Positions 1-35,026 of a stretch of 43,437 nt of DNA are shown one piece after another. The stretch is from Penaeus vannamei (taxonomy: Eukaryota; Arthropoda; Malacostraca; Decapoda; Penaeidae). The notes under the pieces were generated by a model, which had not been told where the DNA came from, did no database searches, and saw nothing but the letters and a program-made list of their open reading frames with translations. Within the stretch, counting starts at the first letter, position 1. The number at the start of each line of letters is the position of its first letter. The translations under genes and the position numbers were made by a program. The stretch is from assembly GCF_042767895.1 (NCBI RefSeq), contig NC_091553.1:27488293-27531729 (forward strand). Reading direction: 5' to 3'.

Positions 1-845
1 CATTAGCGGAAGGTGGAGTCGAAATTGAAAACAAAATGTTTCATATATACATTAAGGTTGTCGATTAGTAGTTTATGAAGCGCTAGTGTGTATGTCAAGA
101 AGCAGTGATATAAATTATTGTTAATCATCGTCTAGCTAGAAGAGGAGAAATAGATGTATGTATGTGTTTTTATGTAATGCGACAGGTTAAGGCGCGAACT
201 AAACCCGTTGGTCTTTTGTTTCAACTGTTGTTTTTATTTCAACTGTTGTTAAAGACTGTTGAAGTGTTCCTTGACATTGTAAAGAAAAATGATTGTTTCA
301 GGCTGTCTTCTGACGTTTTATTCATATGTTGATATTATTATTATAGTTATTAGCCTAAGGAACAGGAGTCTAAGCGTTCATTACTGTGGTTATAGGATTA
401 ATGGGTGTCTTTGGCAACTGACCAATAGAATGTATTGTAGACTTGGGAGTTAGATATAGCCCTATTTTTGTTGATTTCCCTCCACGGGCGAGGTACATGG
501 TAACTTAATCTAATATTTTAGCTAATTAACTTAATTAATTCGTGTAAAGTTCATCAGTAAATCCTTTTATGTTTTTCTCAGTCGTTTATTTATATCATTT
601 ATTTATGTATCGTATTTTTTATTAACTTCATCTATCTATCAATCTACTAATTTATTGCTCTACTAGGCAATGCACTTGCGCTTGTAAATTCTGATGCATT
701 ATGAAATATCAGCATCGCATCGAGTCTTTTAACGGGCCGCGTCTTGTGATGAATGGGTGGAGCCACGGCGACATTTTTTCACTCACTTTAAAGCAGCCAC
801 TAAAAAAATGACACCCGGATCACATTGCACTTTACAGAGTTTTAG
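1..845. other. AT-rich non-coding stretch
   Basis: No reading frame with recognisable domains, no tandem repeat and no splice-bounded Ig exon is seen. It is probably intron or upstream flank of the receptor gene. Confidence 0.5.
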
Positions 846-1308
846 AGTGTTCAGTTTTAGGTTTTTGGTGTTCAGTTTTAGGTTTTGGATGTGTAGTGTT
901 AGGTTTTAGGGGCTGTGTTTTAGGGTTTAGGTGTTCAGTTGTAGGTTATATGCGTTCAGTTTTAGGTTTTAGATGTTCAGTTTTAGTTTGTTTTTTGTTT
1001 TTGTCTTCAGTTTTATGTGTTTGGTGTTCAGGTTTAGGTTTTGGGTGTTTAGTTTAGTATTAGGGGTTGTGTTTTAGGTTTTAGGTGTTCAGTTCTAGGG
1101 TTTATATGTTCAATTTTAGGGGTTTTGGTGTTTAGTTTTAGGTTTTGGGTGTTTAGTTTTAGGTTTTAGGTCGTTAGTGTTTGGTTTTAGGGGTTGAGTT
1201 TTAGGTTTTAGATGTTCAGTTCTAGGTTATGTGTTCATTTTTAGATTTTAGGTGTTCAGTTTTAGGTTTAAGGTGTTCAGTTTTAGATTTTAGATGTTCA
1301 GTTCTAGG
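846..1308 (+). repeat. Degenerate GT-rich minisatellite, about 20-22 bp unit
   Basis: About twenty imperfect copies follow the pattern GTGTTCAGTTTTAGGTTTTA. The + strand is almost free of C outside the TTCAG core. TTTTAGG or TTAGG occurs in most units and resembles the arthropod telomere pentamer, but the array is not a clean TTAGG repeat. Confidence 0.85.
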
Positions 1309-1899
1309 TGTTAAGTCCCTCCCATGGGGTTATTTTCGTCAACGTGGCAGAGCGACAATGTCAGCTCAATGGCAACACCTTTTAGTCTGCGTCATAATTC
1401 GCTGGCGGGATAAAGACGCTTCTGAGGTCCTGGTACAACGCCGCTGTATGATGACCAAGAGGTTCTGAACATCATTATCACTTCCACTCTTCTCTTTCCA
1501 ATGCCCTTTATGTCTTCTATTCCTCATCGTCTACCTTGCATTTTTTTTCTTCTTCTCCTATTCGTCTTCCTCATGACTCTCATTCCTCCCCCTTCTCTTT
1601 CCCCATATTTCTCCACTCCTCCTTTTCTTCTCCCTCTTCGGTAATTCCGACGTTTTTACTTATTTTCGTTAATCAGATGTCAACGGATGAGAGGTTTATG
1701 GAGATCCAAGAGAGAGAAGGAGAGGTATAGCCTGTTCTGAGGTTTAAGGGTTGTTGGCTTTAAGGTGTGGTTAGTTTTTTTTATTTTAGGCCTGGCACTG
1801 GCACTGGCGTGGGTAAGCTGTGATACACTGATGCATGGTCATAGCATTATATAATAGCATTCCATTTGTGATTTAGACTCTAACATTTTTGATTTGGAA
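1309..1899. other. Unique sequence between minisatellite and retroelement relic
   Basis: A more GC-balanced stretch (1314-1470) is followed by a pyrimidine-rich stretch (1480-1650). The open frames here are short and biased in composition, and none matches a known domain. Confidence 0.4.
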
Positions 1900-3140
1900 C
1901 ATATCATTAACAATTTATAGTCGAGTCTAATTCTTGTTCTTGTTTTATATAAGCCACAGATGAATGTATCTTGCATAGACCAGCCATAGTGCTTTATGCT
2001 ACAGCTTCAAGGCTTTTGAAAATTAATCAACTCAGTCAAGTTGTCTTTGAAGGAAGTTTTAATGATGTGTGAAATCCTAGCAAGAGGTACTCCAAGATCT
2101 GTATCCATACTTTGCTTGTCACATGCTTATTTGGTTAGGCGGTCAGCATGATCATACCTTTGGATTCCAACATGCGATGGTATCCACATAAAACGTATAT
2201 CATTGCTTGGTCCTTTGCATGGTACACATTTATCATGATGTTATTTGCAATATTTCCTGCAACTTTGTCTATAGTGTTCAGAGCTAGGAGAGCACTCTGT
2301 TAATCACAGATGATTACCCTTAAGCCTTGATTCAGTAGAAACTTAGTGGCTATGAGTATACCTGCTGACTCACTTAGTGCTAGCCCAGTCATGAACTTTC
2401 ATATAGTTCTGGTGCTGCAAAATATTGTTTTTATATACAATAAAAGCGCATCCTGTTCTGCTTCCAGACTGCAAGAGTCCGTCGGTATAGCATCCATATG
2501 CATCAGGCAAAGTTTCAAGGTGCCCATTGATAGTTTCTAGTGCGTACTGCTCAAGTATAACAGGGGGACAGTCTTTTGGGGGGCACTCGCATTAAATACA
2601 ATTGGTTCCGACATTTTCCACGGTGGAGTAAAACGTTCACGTAGGGTCTTTTACTTATGGATATGGATATGGGGTAAGTGTTTGCATGTTACTTGCAGCC
2701 ATGGATTTGAGTATGAATCGATGTCGTCATTCAAAGTTGGCTCTACTATTCTATGCTGTAGTTGTCTTTGGAACTCTCTACAGTAGAGGGGTTCACTAAT
2801 TGACTTGGCACTAAATGGGGTATGTGTGTATGTATGTATGATGTTATTTCGTACACAGAAAGTAAATTAAGTTCGGTTCTCATATTCACAATCGTTGCTT
2901 TAGGGGCGCCGAGAATGATTCTCTTAGCCTTATTTTGCACGATTTCTAATATAGCTAACTCTGATTCCTTGAACAATAAGAGGTGCATTGCATGGCAATC
3001 TATAACGTATATATGACAGGTAAAATAATCTAGCAATATTGACATTGATATCATGGTCTTTGCCAACAAGTGTCCTCCGTCAGCCCCATAGTCTATATAA
3101 TGAAAATTGGCGTTGGTTCACCTTAGACTACCACACCGAA
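1900..3140 (-). mobile_element. Degenerate non-LTR retrotransposon (RT C-terminus + RNase H), pseudogene
   Basis: Read on the minus strand, 2746-3069 gives QNKAKRIILGAPKA and VNMRTELNL, typical of the region after reverse transcriptase in Jockey-like elements of arthropods. Further left come RNase H marks: YTDG at about 2478-2490, SESAGI near 2350-2370, an ICD segment at about 2301-2316 and MWIPSHVGI at 2161-2190 followed by HADRLTK. The copy is dead. There is a frameshift between the YTDG block and the SESAGI block, a stop right after ICD, another shift before WIPSHVGI and a stop after LTK. The edges are approximate, and no endonuclease domain, poly-A tail or target duplication was found. 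Confidence 0.8.
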
Positions 3141-3480
3141 CTGTGTATCTATTTGAGCAACAAATTTGAAACTGCCACACTTTGTTTTTGTTTTGTTTTT
3201 TTCAGTATAATCTTCTTTCATGACTACTGCTATATGTTAAGTTCCTCTATAGTAAGAAATAAATATTTCTTGACCCATAGCACAGAAAGAAGGCGGTAAC
3301 AGGTGGCCGTGAGGACGTCGAGGGGAAGGAAGGCCGAGAGGTAACGGAGCGGCGTCTTTAAGAAGCTTTGTGGGCGGGGAGGTGATATAGGCCTCGTCCA
3401 TCTCGGCGTTTATGTTGGCTGTGTGTAGTTTACCGCTAATTCACCAGAGTACAGGCAGGGATAAGCCGGAGGGAGGGGGG
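3141..3480. other. Unique GC-richer stretch
   Basis: From 3290 the sequence becomes GC-rich with no domain-bearing frame. It leads into the purine-rich tract, and nothing specific is recognised. Confidence 0.35.
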
Positions 3481-3629
3481 AGGTGGAAAGGCAACGCAGC
3501 AGGAAAAATGGGAGAGCCTGCTTACCTGCCCTGTCCGTCACGACCCTTGGCCAGAGGGCGCTGAGGTCCACACTGGGGGACGTCGGAACTCGCTCGGACA
3601 CTCGATCGAGGGCGTTTTCGGGAGACTTT

Positions 3630-4380
3630 TCACGCGGAGGGGGCGATGGAGAAGAAGAAAGAAGAAGAAGAAGAGGAATAAAAAGTAGAAAAAGAAGAAG
3701 AAGAAGGGGTGTTTTATGAACGCGATAGTGAGAGATGAGGAAGACGAGGTGAAGAAGACATAGGCGAGAGGAGTGGAAGAAATGAAGAAGAAGGAAAAGG
3801 GGGACGAATGGGAGTCACGAGGAAGACGAATGAGAGGGAAAAAAGAGACGAGGGAAACGAAGAGGAGGAATAGAAGAGATAAGAAGGGCGTTAGAGAGAG
3901 GGGAGTGGAAACGACAAAGAAGACGAGAGGGAGAATAGAAGGGATGAGAAAGACGCATGAAGGAGAGGAGGGAAAGAGATGGGAACGAATGAGAGACAGA
4001 GGCAACGAGGTGCGAGACTGGATAGGGGGGGGGGGGCAAGTAGTTAGGAAGACAGCTTCTCATCCCTCGAGAAGTACATGATTAGAGGAAAAGCAAGATA
4101 GATAAAGGGCGTTTAGGGTTAGTCTAGAAGAAAAAAAGTGGAGAAGAAAAATAGGGAAGAGCTGAGAAATGGGATACTGAGGAAGAAAAAGGAACATGGA
4201 GCGAAGAAGGAAGATCAACATGGAAAAAACGTCAAAACAAGAAAGAAAAAAGAGAAAACCTTGGAAATGAATAAGGCGAGTGGAACAGTGAGGAAGGAGA
4301 AGGTGGGAGGAAGGGGAGAAAAAATACAATTGAATGAGAGGGGGTGGGAGAAGAAAGAGAGAGAAATAGAATCTCGAGAT
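3630..4380 (+). repeat. Long polypurine (GA-rich) tract
   Basis: About 750 bases are overwhelmingly A and G on the + strand, with irregular GAAGAAG, GAGGAAG and GGAGAG runs and a G run at 4024-4034. The apparent K/E/R-rich open frames here, and the S/F/L-rich frames on the other strand, are products of composition rather than genes. Confidence 0.85.
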
Positions 4381-4388
4381 TCTCAGAG

Positions 4389-4490
<102 letters not shown>

Positions 4491-5164
4491 ACTGGCGTGT
4501 CTGCGCGCTTACGTATTTGTGCGTCGGTTTGTTTGTGTGTTTGCCTGTCTCTTAGATTGTCTGGCTAACAACGCCGGACAGCCCAATTCTTTACAATTCG
4601 ATTGTAGACGCAAAGGGCAAAATGGAGATCAAAGTAAACTAGAGGCTGGCATGGGAGCCTGACCGACTCCAAGCTGGGAGAAACGCCAGTCTTCGCCACC
4701 CCATTCAAGTGAGGATACCACGTTTGGTAGGCTGGAGGACCTATCGCGTCGCAAGGGATATGTTTTCTGTGGTGTTCTCTAAATTAGTCTATTTTTTTCG
4801 TCAGAGCTGTCATTCTTATCAGATTTAAAAAAAATCAAGGGTATTGGAATTATAATGTGTTAAGGACAGTGTAGATTATTTTACAGTACTGATACTCTAA
4901 TAAGATGCTAATGATACGAGACTAATAATAAGCTACTGTTAACTAGCAATCCCTTCAACAGAATCAAAGTTGATGTACTTGACCAACGGTATCTCATTCT
5001 TTTCATGTTCATTTTTTTCAAGCTATCACGACCCAGGGACGAAAAGTAAACTCTCGAAAGCCGGCAGTAATACCGGTTCGCTTGCCCGACATTCGCCACT
5101 GTGGAAAGAGAACCCCGACTGCGAACCGTGAGGCCCTGAAGCCACCGGAGAGGCCAGCGAGCGA

Positions 5165-5206
5165 GGCGGAGGGAGCGAAAAGGCGGAGGGAGCGAAAAGG
5201 CGGAGG
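5165..5206 (+). repeat. 17-bp direct repeat, about 2.5 copies
   Basis: GGCGGAGGGAGCGAAAA occurs at 5165-5181 and 5182-5198 and starts again at 5199. It lies just before the 40-bp minisatellite. Confidence 0.85.
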
Positions 5207-5282
5207 ACTGGGAGGGTTCAAGGAGGGTTCTTGGAGAGCAACCGCTGCTGAAGGGAGAGGGTGCGAGGGGCCCAAGGGTGGT

Positions 5283-5437
5283 AGCTCCACCAGATGGTTG
5301 CGAAAGGGAGAGGGGACGAGGGAGCTCCAACAGATGGTTACTGAAGGGAAATGGGAGGAGGAAGCTCCAACAGATGGTTGCGAAAGGGAGAGGCGACGAG
5401 TGAGCTCCAACAGATGGTTGCCAGAGGAGAGGGACGA
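5283..5437 (+). repeat. 40-bp minisatellite running into the assembly gap
   Basis: AGCTCCAMCAGATGGTT recurs exactly every 40 bases at 5283, 5323, 5363 and 5403, with variable GA-rich spacers. Because 40 is not a multiple of three, the long frames through it are not coding. The array is cut by the gap, so its real copy number is unknown. Confidence 0.9.
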
Positions 5438-5937
5438 NNNNNNNNNNNNNNNNNNNNNNNNNNNNNNNNNNNNNNNNNNNNNNNNNNNNNNNNNNNNNNN
5501 NNNNNNNNNNNNNNNNNNNNNNNNNNNNNNNNNNNNNNNNNNNNNNNNNNNNNNNNNNNNNNNNNNNNNNNNNNNNNNNNNNNNNNNNNNNNNNNNNNNN
5601 NNNNNNNNNNNNNNNNNNNNNNNNNNNNNNNNNNNNNNNNNNNNNNNNNNNNNNNNNNNNNNNNNNNNNNNNNNNNNNNNNNNNNNNNNNNNNNNNNNNN
5701 NNNNNNNNNNNNNNNNNNNNNNNNNNNNNNNNNNNNNNNNNNNNNNNNNNNNNNNNNNNNNNNNNNNNNNNNNNNNNNNNNNNNNNNNNNNNNNNNNNNN
5801 NNNNNNNNNNNNNNNNNNNNNNNNNNNNNNNNNNNNNNNNNNNNNNNNNNNNNNNNNNNNNNNNNNNNNNNNNNNNNNNNNNNNNNNNNNNNNNNNNNNN
5901 NNNNNNNNNNNNNNNNNNNNNNNNNNNNNNNNNNNNN
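5438..5937. other. Assembly gap, 500 N
   Basis: Exactly 500 N lie between a minisatellite and a CA array. The round number suggests a placeholder of unknown true length. Frames that appear to run through it are meaningless. Confidence 0.99.
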
Positions 5938-6640
<703 letters not shown>

Positions 6641-8373
6641 GCACAGAACAAGCAAAAAAATTATCATCTTTTACTATTAAACAAATTATGTGAAAGATCA
6701 AGCAGTATAAAGATCAAGCAATATAGAGCGTTCAGGTGTAGAGTTGACATAGACAGGATTGCATGAGATTGTTTATGGGTCTGATGATTCAGAAATGTCA
6801 ATGGCTTCAAGCCCCATGCAGTTTGCAACAGTAGCAGCTGTAACTAGCAATTTGTCCTTATCCAAGAAGTAGTTTTGATGCAACTTTGAAGACAACTCAT
6901 TTCATTTGCCAGTCGGTCATAGGTGTTCTCACAAGTGTTTTCCAGCCTCCCTACACCAATGTAACACAGCACACACCTGTTCTTCAAGATGTATCAAGTT
7001 GGATGCCTTTCTCCCTGTCCCCCCCTCCCCTTTTTTTTGTGTGTGTGCATGTGTGTAAAAGAAAAAAGACGTGCTAATATAGTTGATGGATGTTGTGTAA
7101 GTCGGGAATGAAATGTCTAGCTGGAAATGTCACAGAAACATGAAGAAGACGTGCTTAAACTTTGACACTCTGCCAGTCTGTTTGCTAACCTATTTCAAGG
7201 TATTTTGTTTTTTCTTGGAATGTCAAATTAGCTCTCTAATTTTTTTTACTAGAATTGTGTATTTTGCTTTACTAGGGGTCTTCTTAACAGCACTTGAAAA
7301 GAAAGAGTCAAAAGACCCTTCATAGCTATGTTACAGAACATACCTGTCAATTATGAAATTTAGAAACCCATTTTGCACAACAATTATTACACAGAAACAA
7401 ATCACCACAAAAATTATACTATCATAATATTGGTCTTATAAACCCAATATCTCATTAAGATGTACTGGTTGGTTTGAATTTGCATTTCCATTATAACTTT
7501 TTTTTAACTCAATAAGAGTTTTATTATTTAAAAACAAAATAGAACCAACATCCTCACAATGTTGTCTAGATTTGTACAGTAAAGATCTCACAATTTTGCT
7601 TATATTGTGGCCGAAACATGAGTTGCAATTTTTCTTGGATCTGACCCATGGTTGGTTTTCATGTGTTATAGTGTGAACAGTATAATTGATGATCATTATT
7701 AATCTCTGTAAGTGCCCTCAACTTACTTTTTATTTACATTCAGTTCTCAGTGTTAATAGACTGACTCTTAAGGACCTGCAACTTTCCCTTATCAACTGAC
7801 AAATCTTACATTACATATACACAAACAAGCAAGAAGAAACTTCTCATGGTTCACTTACCAAAATCCTTTGAATTAATAATGGTTAAAGATACAAACTCCA
7901 TCGCTCCTAACAAGAAGATAGACCATAGGCAAATTTCATTCATGAAACACTGTAGTGTGTATTGATTAGTATGCTATGTTCAAAGACTCTTGATACTTTA
8001 ATTATAAAGAATAAAAATTTGAAAAGAGTGTGATAGGCTGCCTAAACCTTTTTGCACTGAATATGAGAGTTAATTTGAAGGTGAGAAGTTGCATTCATAC
8101 CTAGGAAGGACCCCTTTTACTTGAGCATCACTAGTAATTATGGTGACTCTTGAAGGAAGATCAAGATGTATGGCCTTTCATCAAGGGCTTTTGGCTATAA
8201 TTGTTGGCTCCTATTTTTGCTATTCCTTTTCCAATTTGAAGAGGAGAATTATTAATATACAGGATTTAAAAGTGTTGCTAGGCATTATGTACTCAAGTAT
8301 AGGTAGAGCATCCAGCTTTTGTAAACAAAATAAAAGACTAGGCATTATTTTCAGCATTAGATTGTATGAAGCC
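6641..8373. other. AT-rich non-coding stretch
   Basis: Only short frames without recognisable domains are present. A pyrimidine run with GTGTGTGCATGTGTG lies near 7015-7055. I looked for an exon encoding the first half of an Ig domain that could precede 9443 and did not find one. Confidence 0.45.
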
Positions 8374-8800
8374 TAGTCCAGAACAAGATACATTGTACAC
8401 TGTATCTGAAACAGTTCCCCAACAAATCCAAAAATGTCTCACAACTGTTTCAAAACAATAGTGAAATATGATTTCATAACCACATCCAGACCAAGATACT
8501 TTATTGAGCAACATTCCCGCAACAGAGTATCGAAAGAGTTGCTCAGAAGTTGAGGAATAATCCAAATTTGTTTCGCAATGTTTACTCAAACATTCTGAGA
8601 CAGGATTTTGTGTTTCCCTGTTTCCTACTAGATATGGGAAACACAATACAAGGTTTCCAGCAACTTGACTCATGCTCCATTGGTAATAACTGGTCCGTAA
8701 TCTACATGTGTGAAATTACATGTATACTGCAAACTCAGCACTACATATTTAAAGCCAAGTCCTGAGTCATTGCACAAGTAGAAAAAATGAAAAAGCCTTC

Positions 8801-8824
8801 AAAAAAAAAAAAAAAAAAAAAAAA
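8801..8824 (+). repeat. Poly-A run, 24 bp
   Basis: An uninterrupted A run lies inside the TIR element. It could be a retroposed tail or simple slippage, since no SINE or LINE body is recognisable before it. Confidence 0.9.
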
Positions 8825-8837
8825 GATATCATGCAGA

Positions 8838-8941
8838 TGTATTGACTCGCATAGCTTACTACTGTCAAAAGAAAAATAACTTTTCTGGTTGCCTGTCACA
8901 GTTGTATTGACTCACATAGCTTACTACTGTTAAAAGAAAAA
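8838..8941 (+). repeat. Direct duplication of a segment of about 38 bp
   Basis: TGTATTGACTCRCATAGCTT followed by ACTACTGTYAAAAGAAAAA occurs at about 8838-8876 and again at about 8902-8940, with only a few differences. Confidence 0.8.
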
Positions 8942-9442
8942 GAAATGCTATAGCCTATCATGCAAATACACATTCTTATGTAGTTTAGAACTTTCTGCAG
9001 CCTTGTATTTTATATTTTCCAGCATATGCTGCAGTAGCCTCTTCCTTGAGTGATATTACAGTGATGAGCACTATTACCGCCAATTTCAGAATGATCTGGA
9101 TGTGCAGTAGTGTGTAAAACAAATCAGATACAAAGTGGTGCAAATGTTTCATGACTGTTAAACAGTAATCGCTAGACAAAGTTTCTTGTGTTTTGCGACT
9201 TTTGCAACAGTCGCAAAACTGTGTAGCAACAAATTTGGAATACTGCTAATTTGTAGCGCAGCTGTATCGGGATAGTACAGATACATTGTTGCACAACTGT
9301 TTTGATACAATTTATCTTGGTCTGGACTAGGTTTGTTATGTCTTTGTAATGTAAATGCCCAATCTTGAGTATTAGGCTAAATAAAATTTTAACAAACCTT
9401 TCCCTGCATGCTTATTGAAAGATCACATTTCTATCTCTACAG

Positions 9443-30652
<21,210 letters not shown>

Positions 30653-32450
30653 CTACGTAGGTGCCTGGGTATAGTGCCCAGCTACCCACCCTCGCAGGCC
30701 CCTATCACGGAGAGTCTCCTCTGGTCTGATGCGGGTATTGATACGTATACAAGGCCTGGCCCAGCTGCTGCGATGGTATGTGGCAAATTTGCCCATCCAG
30801 CCCACAGTGGAATTGATGCGTGTGCCTTGCTCCAAGTGTACAAATGTCAGTGTGGGTACTTGAGACCATCATATGAGCGGGGCTGGGTCTGGCACCACAC
30901 TGTAGCCACTAACAGCTAGTTGTTAGTTGGTGTGTACATTGTTGCGATCATGGATATGGCTCTCAGTCACACAGTATGGGCTCAGTGTTCCCTGACAAAC
31001 AAGTCGCGGTACAATTATTTAACCGAGGCTGAGTGAAAGGAGTACAAATTATCATTTTTCCTGTCATTTTTTATCTGTAAATTGTGACTTGAGAGCTGTG
31101 TCCAGGGTGCTCCCTCATTTCTCTGACGACAAGGTATCAGGGATTATCCTGGCAAATAACGGCATACCTGCCCCTCCCCCCCGCAACCATACAGCCCCAA
31201 AGATCCCTCTCACGTCTTCACCACCTCAGCGTCTCGCCATATTTGTATCAGGGATGGTAATCTCTTCTCACCTCTTTTGATAGGACTGTAATACACCTTT
31301 GATTCTGACATGTTTGATTGGTCTGCTGTTTTATATAACATACAGTAGTACAAGAGTAATGGGTTAATACTCCTTTACATGTAAATCAATTTTAGGCAGC
31401 AGTTACATTATAACATTTATGTGTTTTTTTGTTAGTTTTTTGTTTCTTGTTTCTTACTGTTAATCATTGCAGTCTGAAATCAGGGAGATTCATACCAAGA
31501 GCATCTACTAAGTGCAGAAAATGGGAAGATGATTACTTGGTGACACCAAGTCAAAAAACAAATATTAAGAATAAAACGAGAAGAAAATAGGGGTTTATTA
31601 GACTCAGAGGCAGATATTTAAAATCATAATAGTTTAGATATTGTATCTCTTGTGTCTGTTTCCGCCTAACAAGCAACAGGTGTCAGGTCATTAAATGGTG
31701 AACATCATGTAATCATCCTCTCTCTCTTATGTACCACAAGATCACATGCAGTGCTTATAACATAGCAAAGCTAGCTGAACAACAATTTACCATGTTATCA
31801 GCCCTTTCAATGTGGGTGAAGGATTGAATACATGCCTAATTTCAATTGATGATTTACTTGTTTAAGATTTATGTAGCAGAAATAGTTTCTCATAGACACA
31901 ATAATTCTCAAAAGAGTGCTATGCTCATTTAATAAATTACTGTGATATAATATGTAGTGAATAACATGTAGTTGCTAATTGAAATTGATAGCATAACCTT
32001 ATGTTTATAATTTGCATGACACAAATTTGAAACAGTTTGCATCAAAATTTTGGCAACAAGTCCTGAGGAAGTTTTCATGGTCCTTCACCCACATATCCAT
32101 ATTGCATTCCATACAGACTTCTGGTAAGTGGTGCTGTACTACTTCTCTAAATTGCTACCGTTTAGTCACCTTGTGCCACTCCGATTCATTCACAAACATC
32201 ATCTCACTCCATCTGCACATCATGTTTTCCAGCTGGATGATGAAGTTCATGCAGTATTCAAGGCATAGATTGCGAAAACAGGTACATACTGACTGATTAG
32301 CGGCAATTTTAAGTAGTACTTGTATCATCCGCCTCTCAGTGCAGAGCCCGGGCTAACCTCTTATCCAAATACATCACCACAGCATCTTCACAGCCCTGCT
32401 TATATAATGTAATGTTGCTCCTAGAAATCTATGGTTTGTACAGCAAATTT
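30653..32450 (+). other. 3' UTR of the receptor gene and flank (end not fixed)
   Basis: This is non-repetitive sequence after the stop. AATAAA hexamers occur at 31570-31575 and 31931-31936, and ATTAAA at 31690-31695. Any of them could end a short transcript, but the true polyadenylation site cannot be chosen from sequence. The first 264 bases are open in the same frame as the CDS. No second coding gene is recognisable. Confidence 0.45.
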
Positions 32451-32684
32451 AATATAAATGATTTTTAGAATTATATATATGTATATGTGTGTGTGTATGT
32501 ATATACAAAATGTGTGTTTGCATGTGTGTTATGTGTGCGTACTTGCGTGTGTGCATGCTTGCATGTGTGCGTGTATGTGTGTGTGTTAGTGTGTGTGCAT
32601 GCGCGTGCATGTGTGCGTGAGTGACATACATATACATACTCATGCACACATACAATATACATACACATACTCAAGCACACATCC

Positions 32685-32791
<107 letters not shown>

Positions 32792-32856
32792 ATATATATG
32801 AAAATATGTATGAATATATATATATATATGCTGTACACCTCTAAGAATATATATAG

Positions 32857-34190
<1,334 letters not shown>

Positions 34191-34191
34191 T

Positions 34192-34294
34192 GTGTGTGAG
34201 TGAGTGAGTGAGTGAGCAAGTGAAAGAGAGAGAGTGAGTGAGTGAGTGAGTGAGTGAGTGAAAGAGAGAGAGAGTGAGTGAGTGAGTGAGTGAG
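34192..34294 (+). repeat. (GTGA)n tetranucleotide repeat with GA interruptions
   Basis: Three GAGT/GTGA blocks are separated by two AAAGAGAGAGAG inserts, giving a repeated block structure. Confidence 0.95.
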
Positions 34295-34431
34295 GCTGGG
34301 ATTGTACAGATGAATGCATCTGTAAGTATGTTTATACAGCCTTGGTCGTGTGTACATGCATAAATATATGTAACTCTGTAAAATATGTAACACGTGTGGG
34401 TGTGTGGGTGTGAGAGAGAGAGAGAGAGAGA

Positions 34432-34960
34432 GTGCGAGTGAATAAGTGCATTAATTTAAATTTTAAGTGTATGTTTCATATTGATAAATAACACACTCCT
34501 CTCTAATAAGCAAACATTTATCTGGAAAGAGTAGTTTTTAAAATTATGATTCTTATCCTGTGTGTGGAGTTTGTGATTACAGCTCTAGTGGGCCAGGTGT
34601 GGCTGGATGCATAGTGCAAGGGAAGAGCCCTGCTTCATGCACATGTTTTCTACCTCATAGAGGGCGCAGGTCAGGTGGGGCAGGGACCTGCTGTTTACTC
34701 TCCACTCTGCGAGGTCAGGTGGGCAGGCTCTATGGGTTTGTTTCTCAGGGAGCTCAATGTACAAACACTACACACCATAGTGTCTGCCCACTCGGCCCCT
34801 TACCCCACCCAACCCTCCACCTCACCCCTAATTCCCAACCCCAATCCCCCACCATCACTCACTGCACACATCCCTACATGCCATAGTCTCCAAGCAGTTC
34901 CTGTCACTACCTCCAGACAGCTCATGTGCACGTACATCCCACCCAGCCACCATGAATATA
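34432..34960. other. Unique stretch with GC-rich patch
   Basis: 34570-34940 is GC-richer than its surroundings. It contains GGTCAGGTGGG twice (at about 34670 and 34712) and a C-rich stretch (34793-34850). No domain-bearing frame is seen. Confidence 0.4.
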
Positions 34961-34964
34961 ACTT

Positions 34965-35026
34965 TTTTTTTTCTTCTTCTTTTTTTTTTTTTTTTTTTTT
35001 TTTTTCTTCTTTTTTTTTTTTTTTTG
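34965..35026 (+). repeat. Poly-T / TTC pyrimidine run
   Basis: About 60 bases of T with a few CTTCTTC interruptions. It could be the reverse tail of a minus-strand retrocopy, but no body is recognisable. Confidence 0.9.

Larger units (their letters stand above)
8374..9329. mobile_element. Non-autonomous DNA element with imperfect TIRs and TA flanks
   Basis: The left end GTCCAGAACAAGATA (8376-8390) matches the reverse complement of 9313-9327 with one mismatch, and weaker similarity continues inward (ATTGTA, AAACAGTT, CAAC). TA flanks both ends, at 8374-8375 and 9328-9329. A further copy of the end motif, TCCAGACCAAGATA, lies inside at 8485-8498, and a perfect 10-bp hairpin lies at 9190-9219. 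There is no transposase frame. TA flanks suggest a mariner-like target, but the family is not certain. Confidence 0.6.

Noticed and set aside
7113..8765. Candidate upstream Ig exon of the receptor
   Set aside because: No frame shows an Ig cysteine/tryptophan pattern with a donor leaving phase 2, as 9443 requires.
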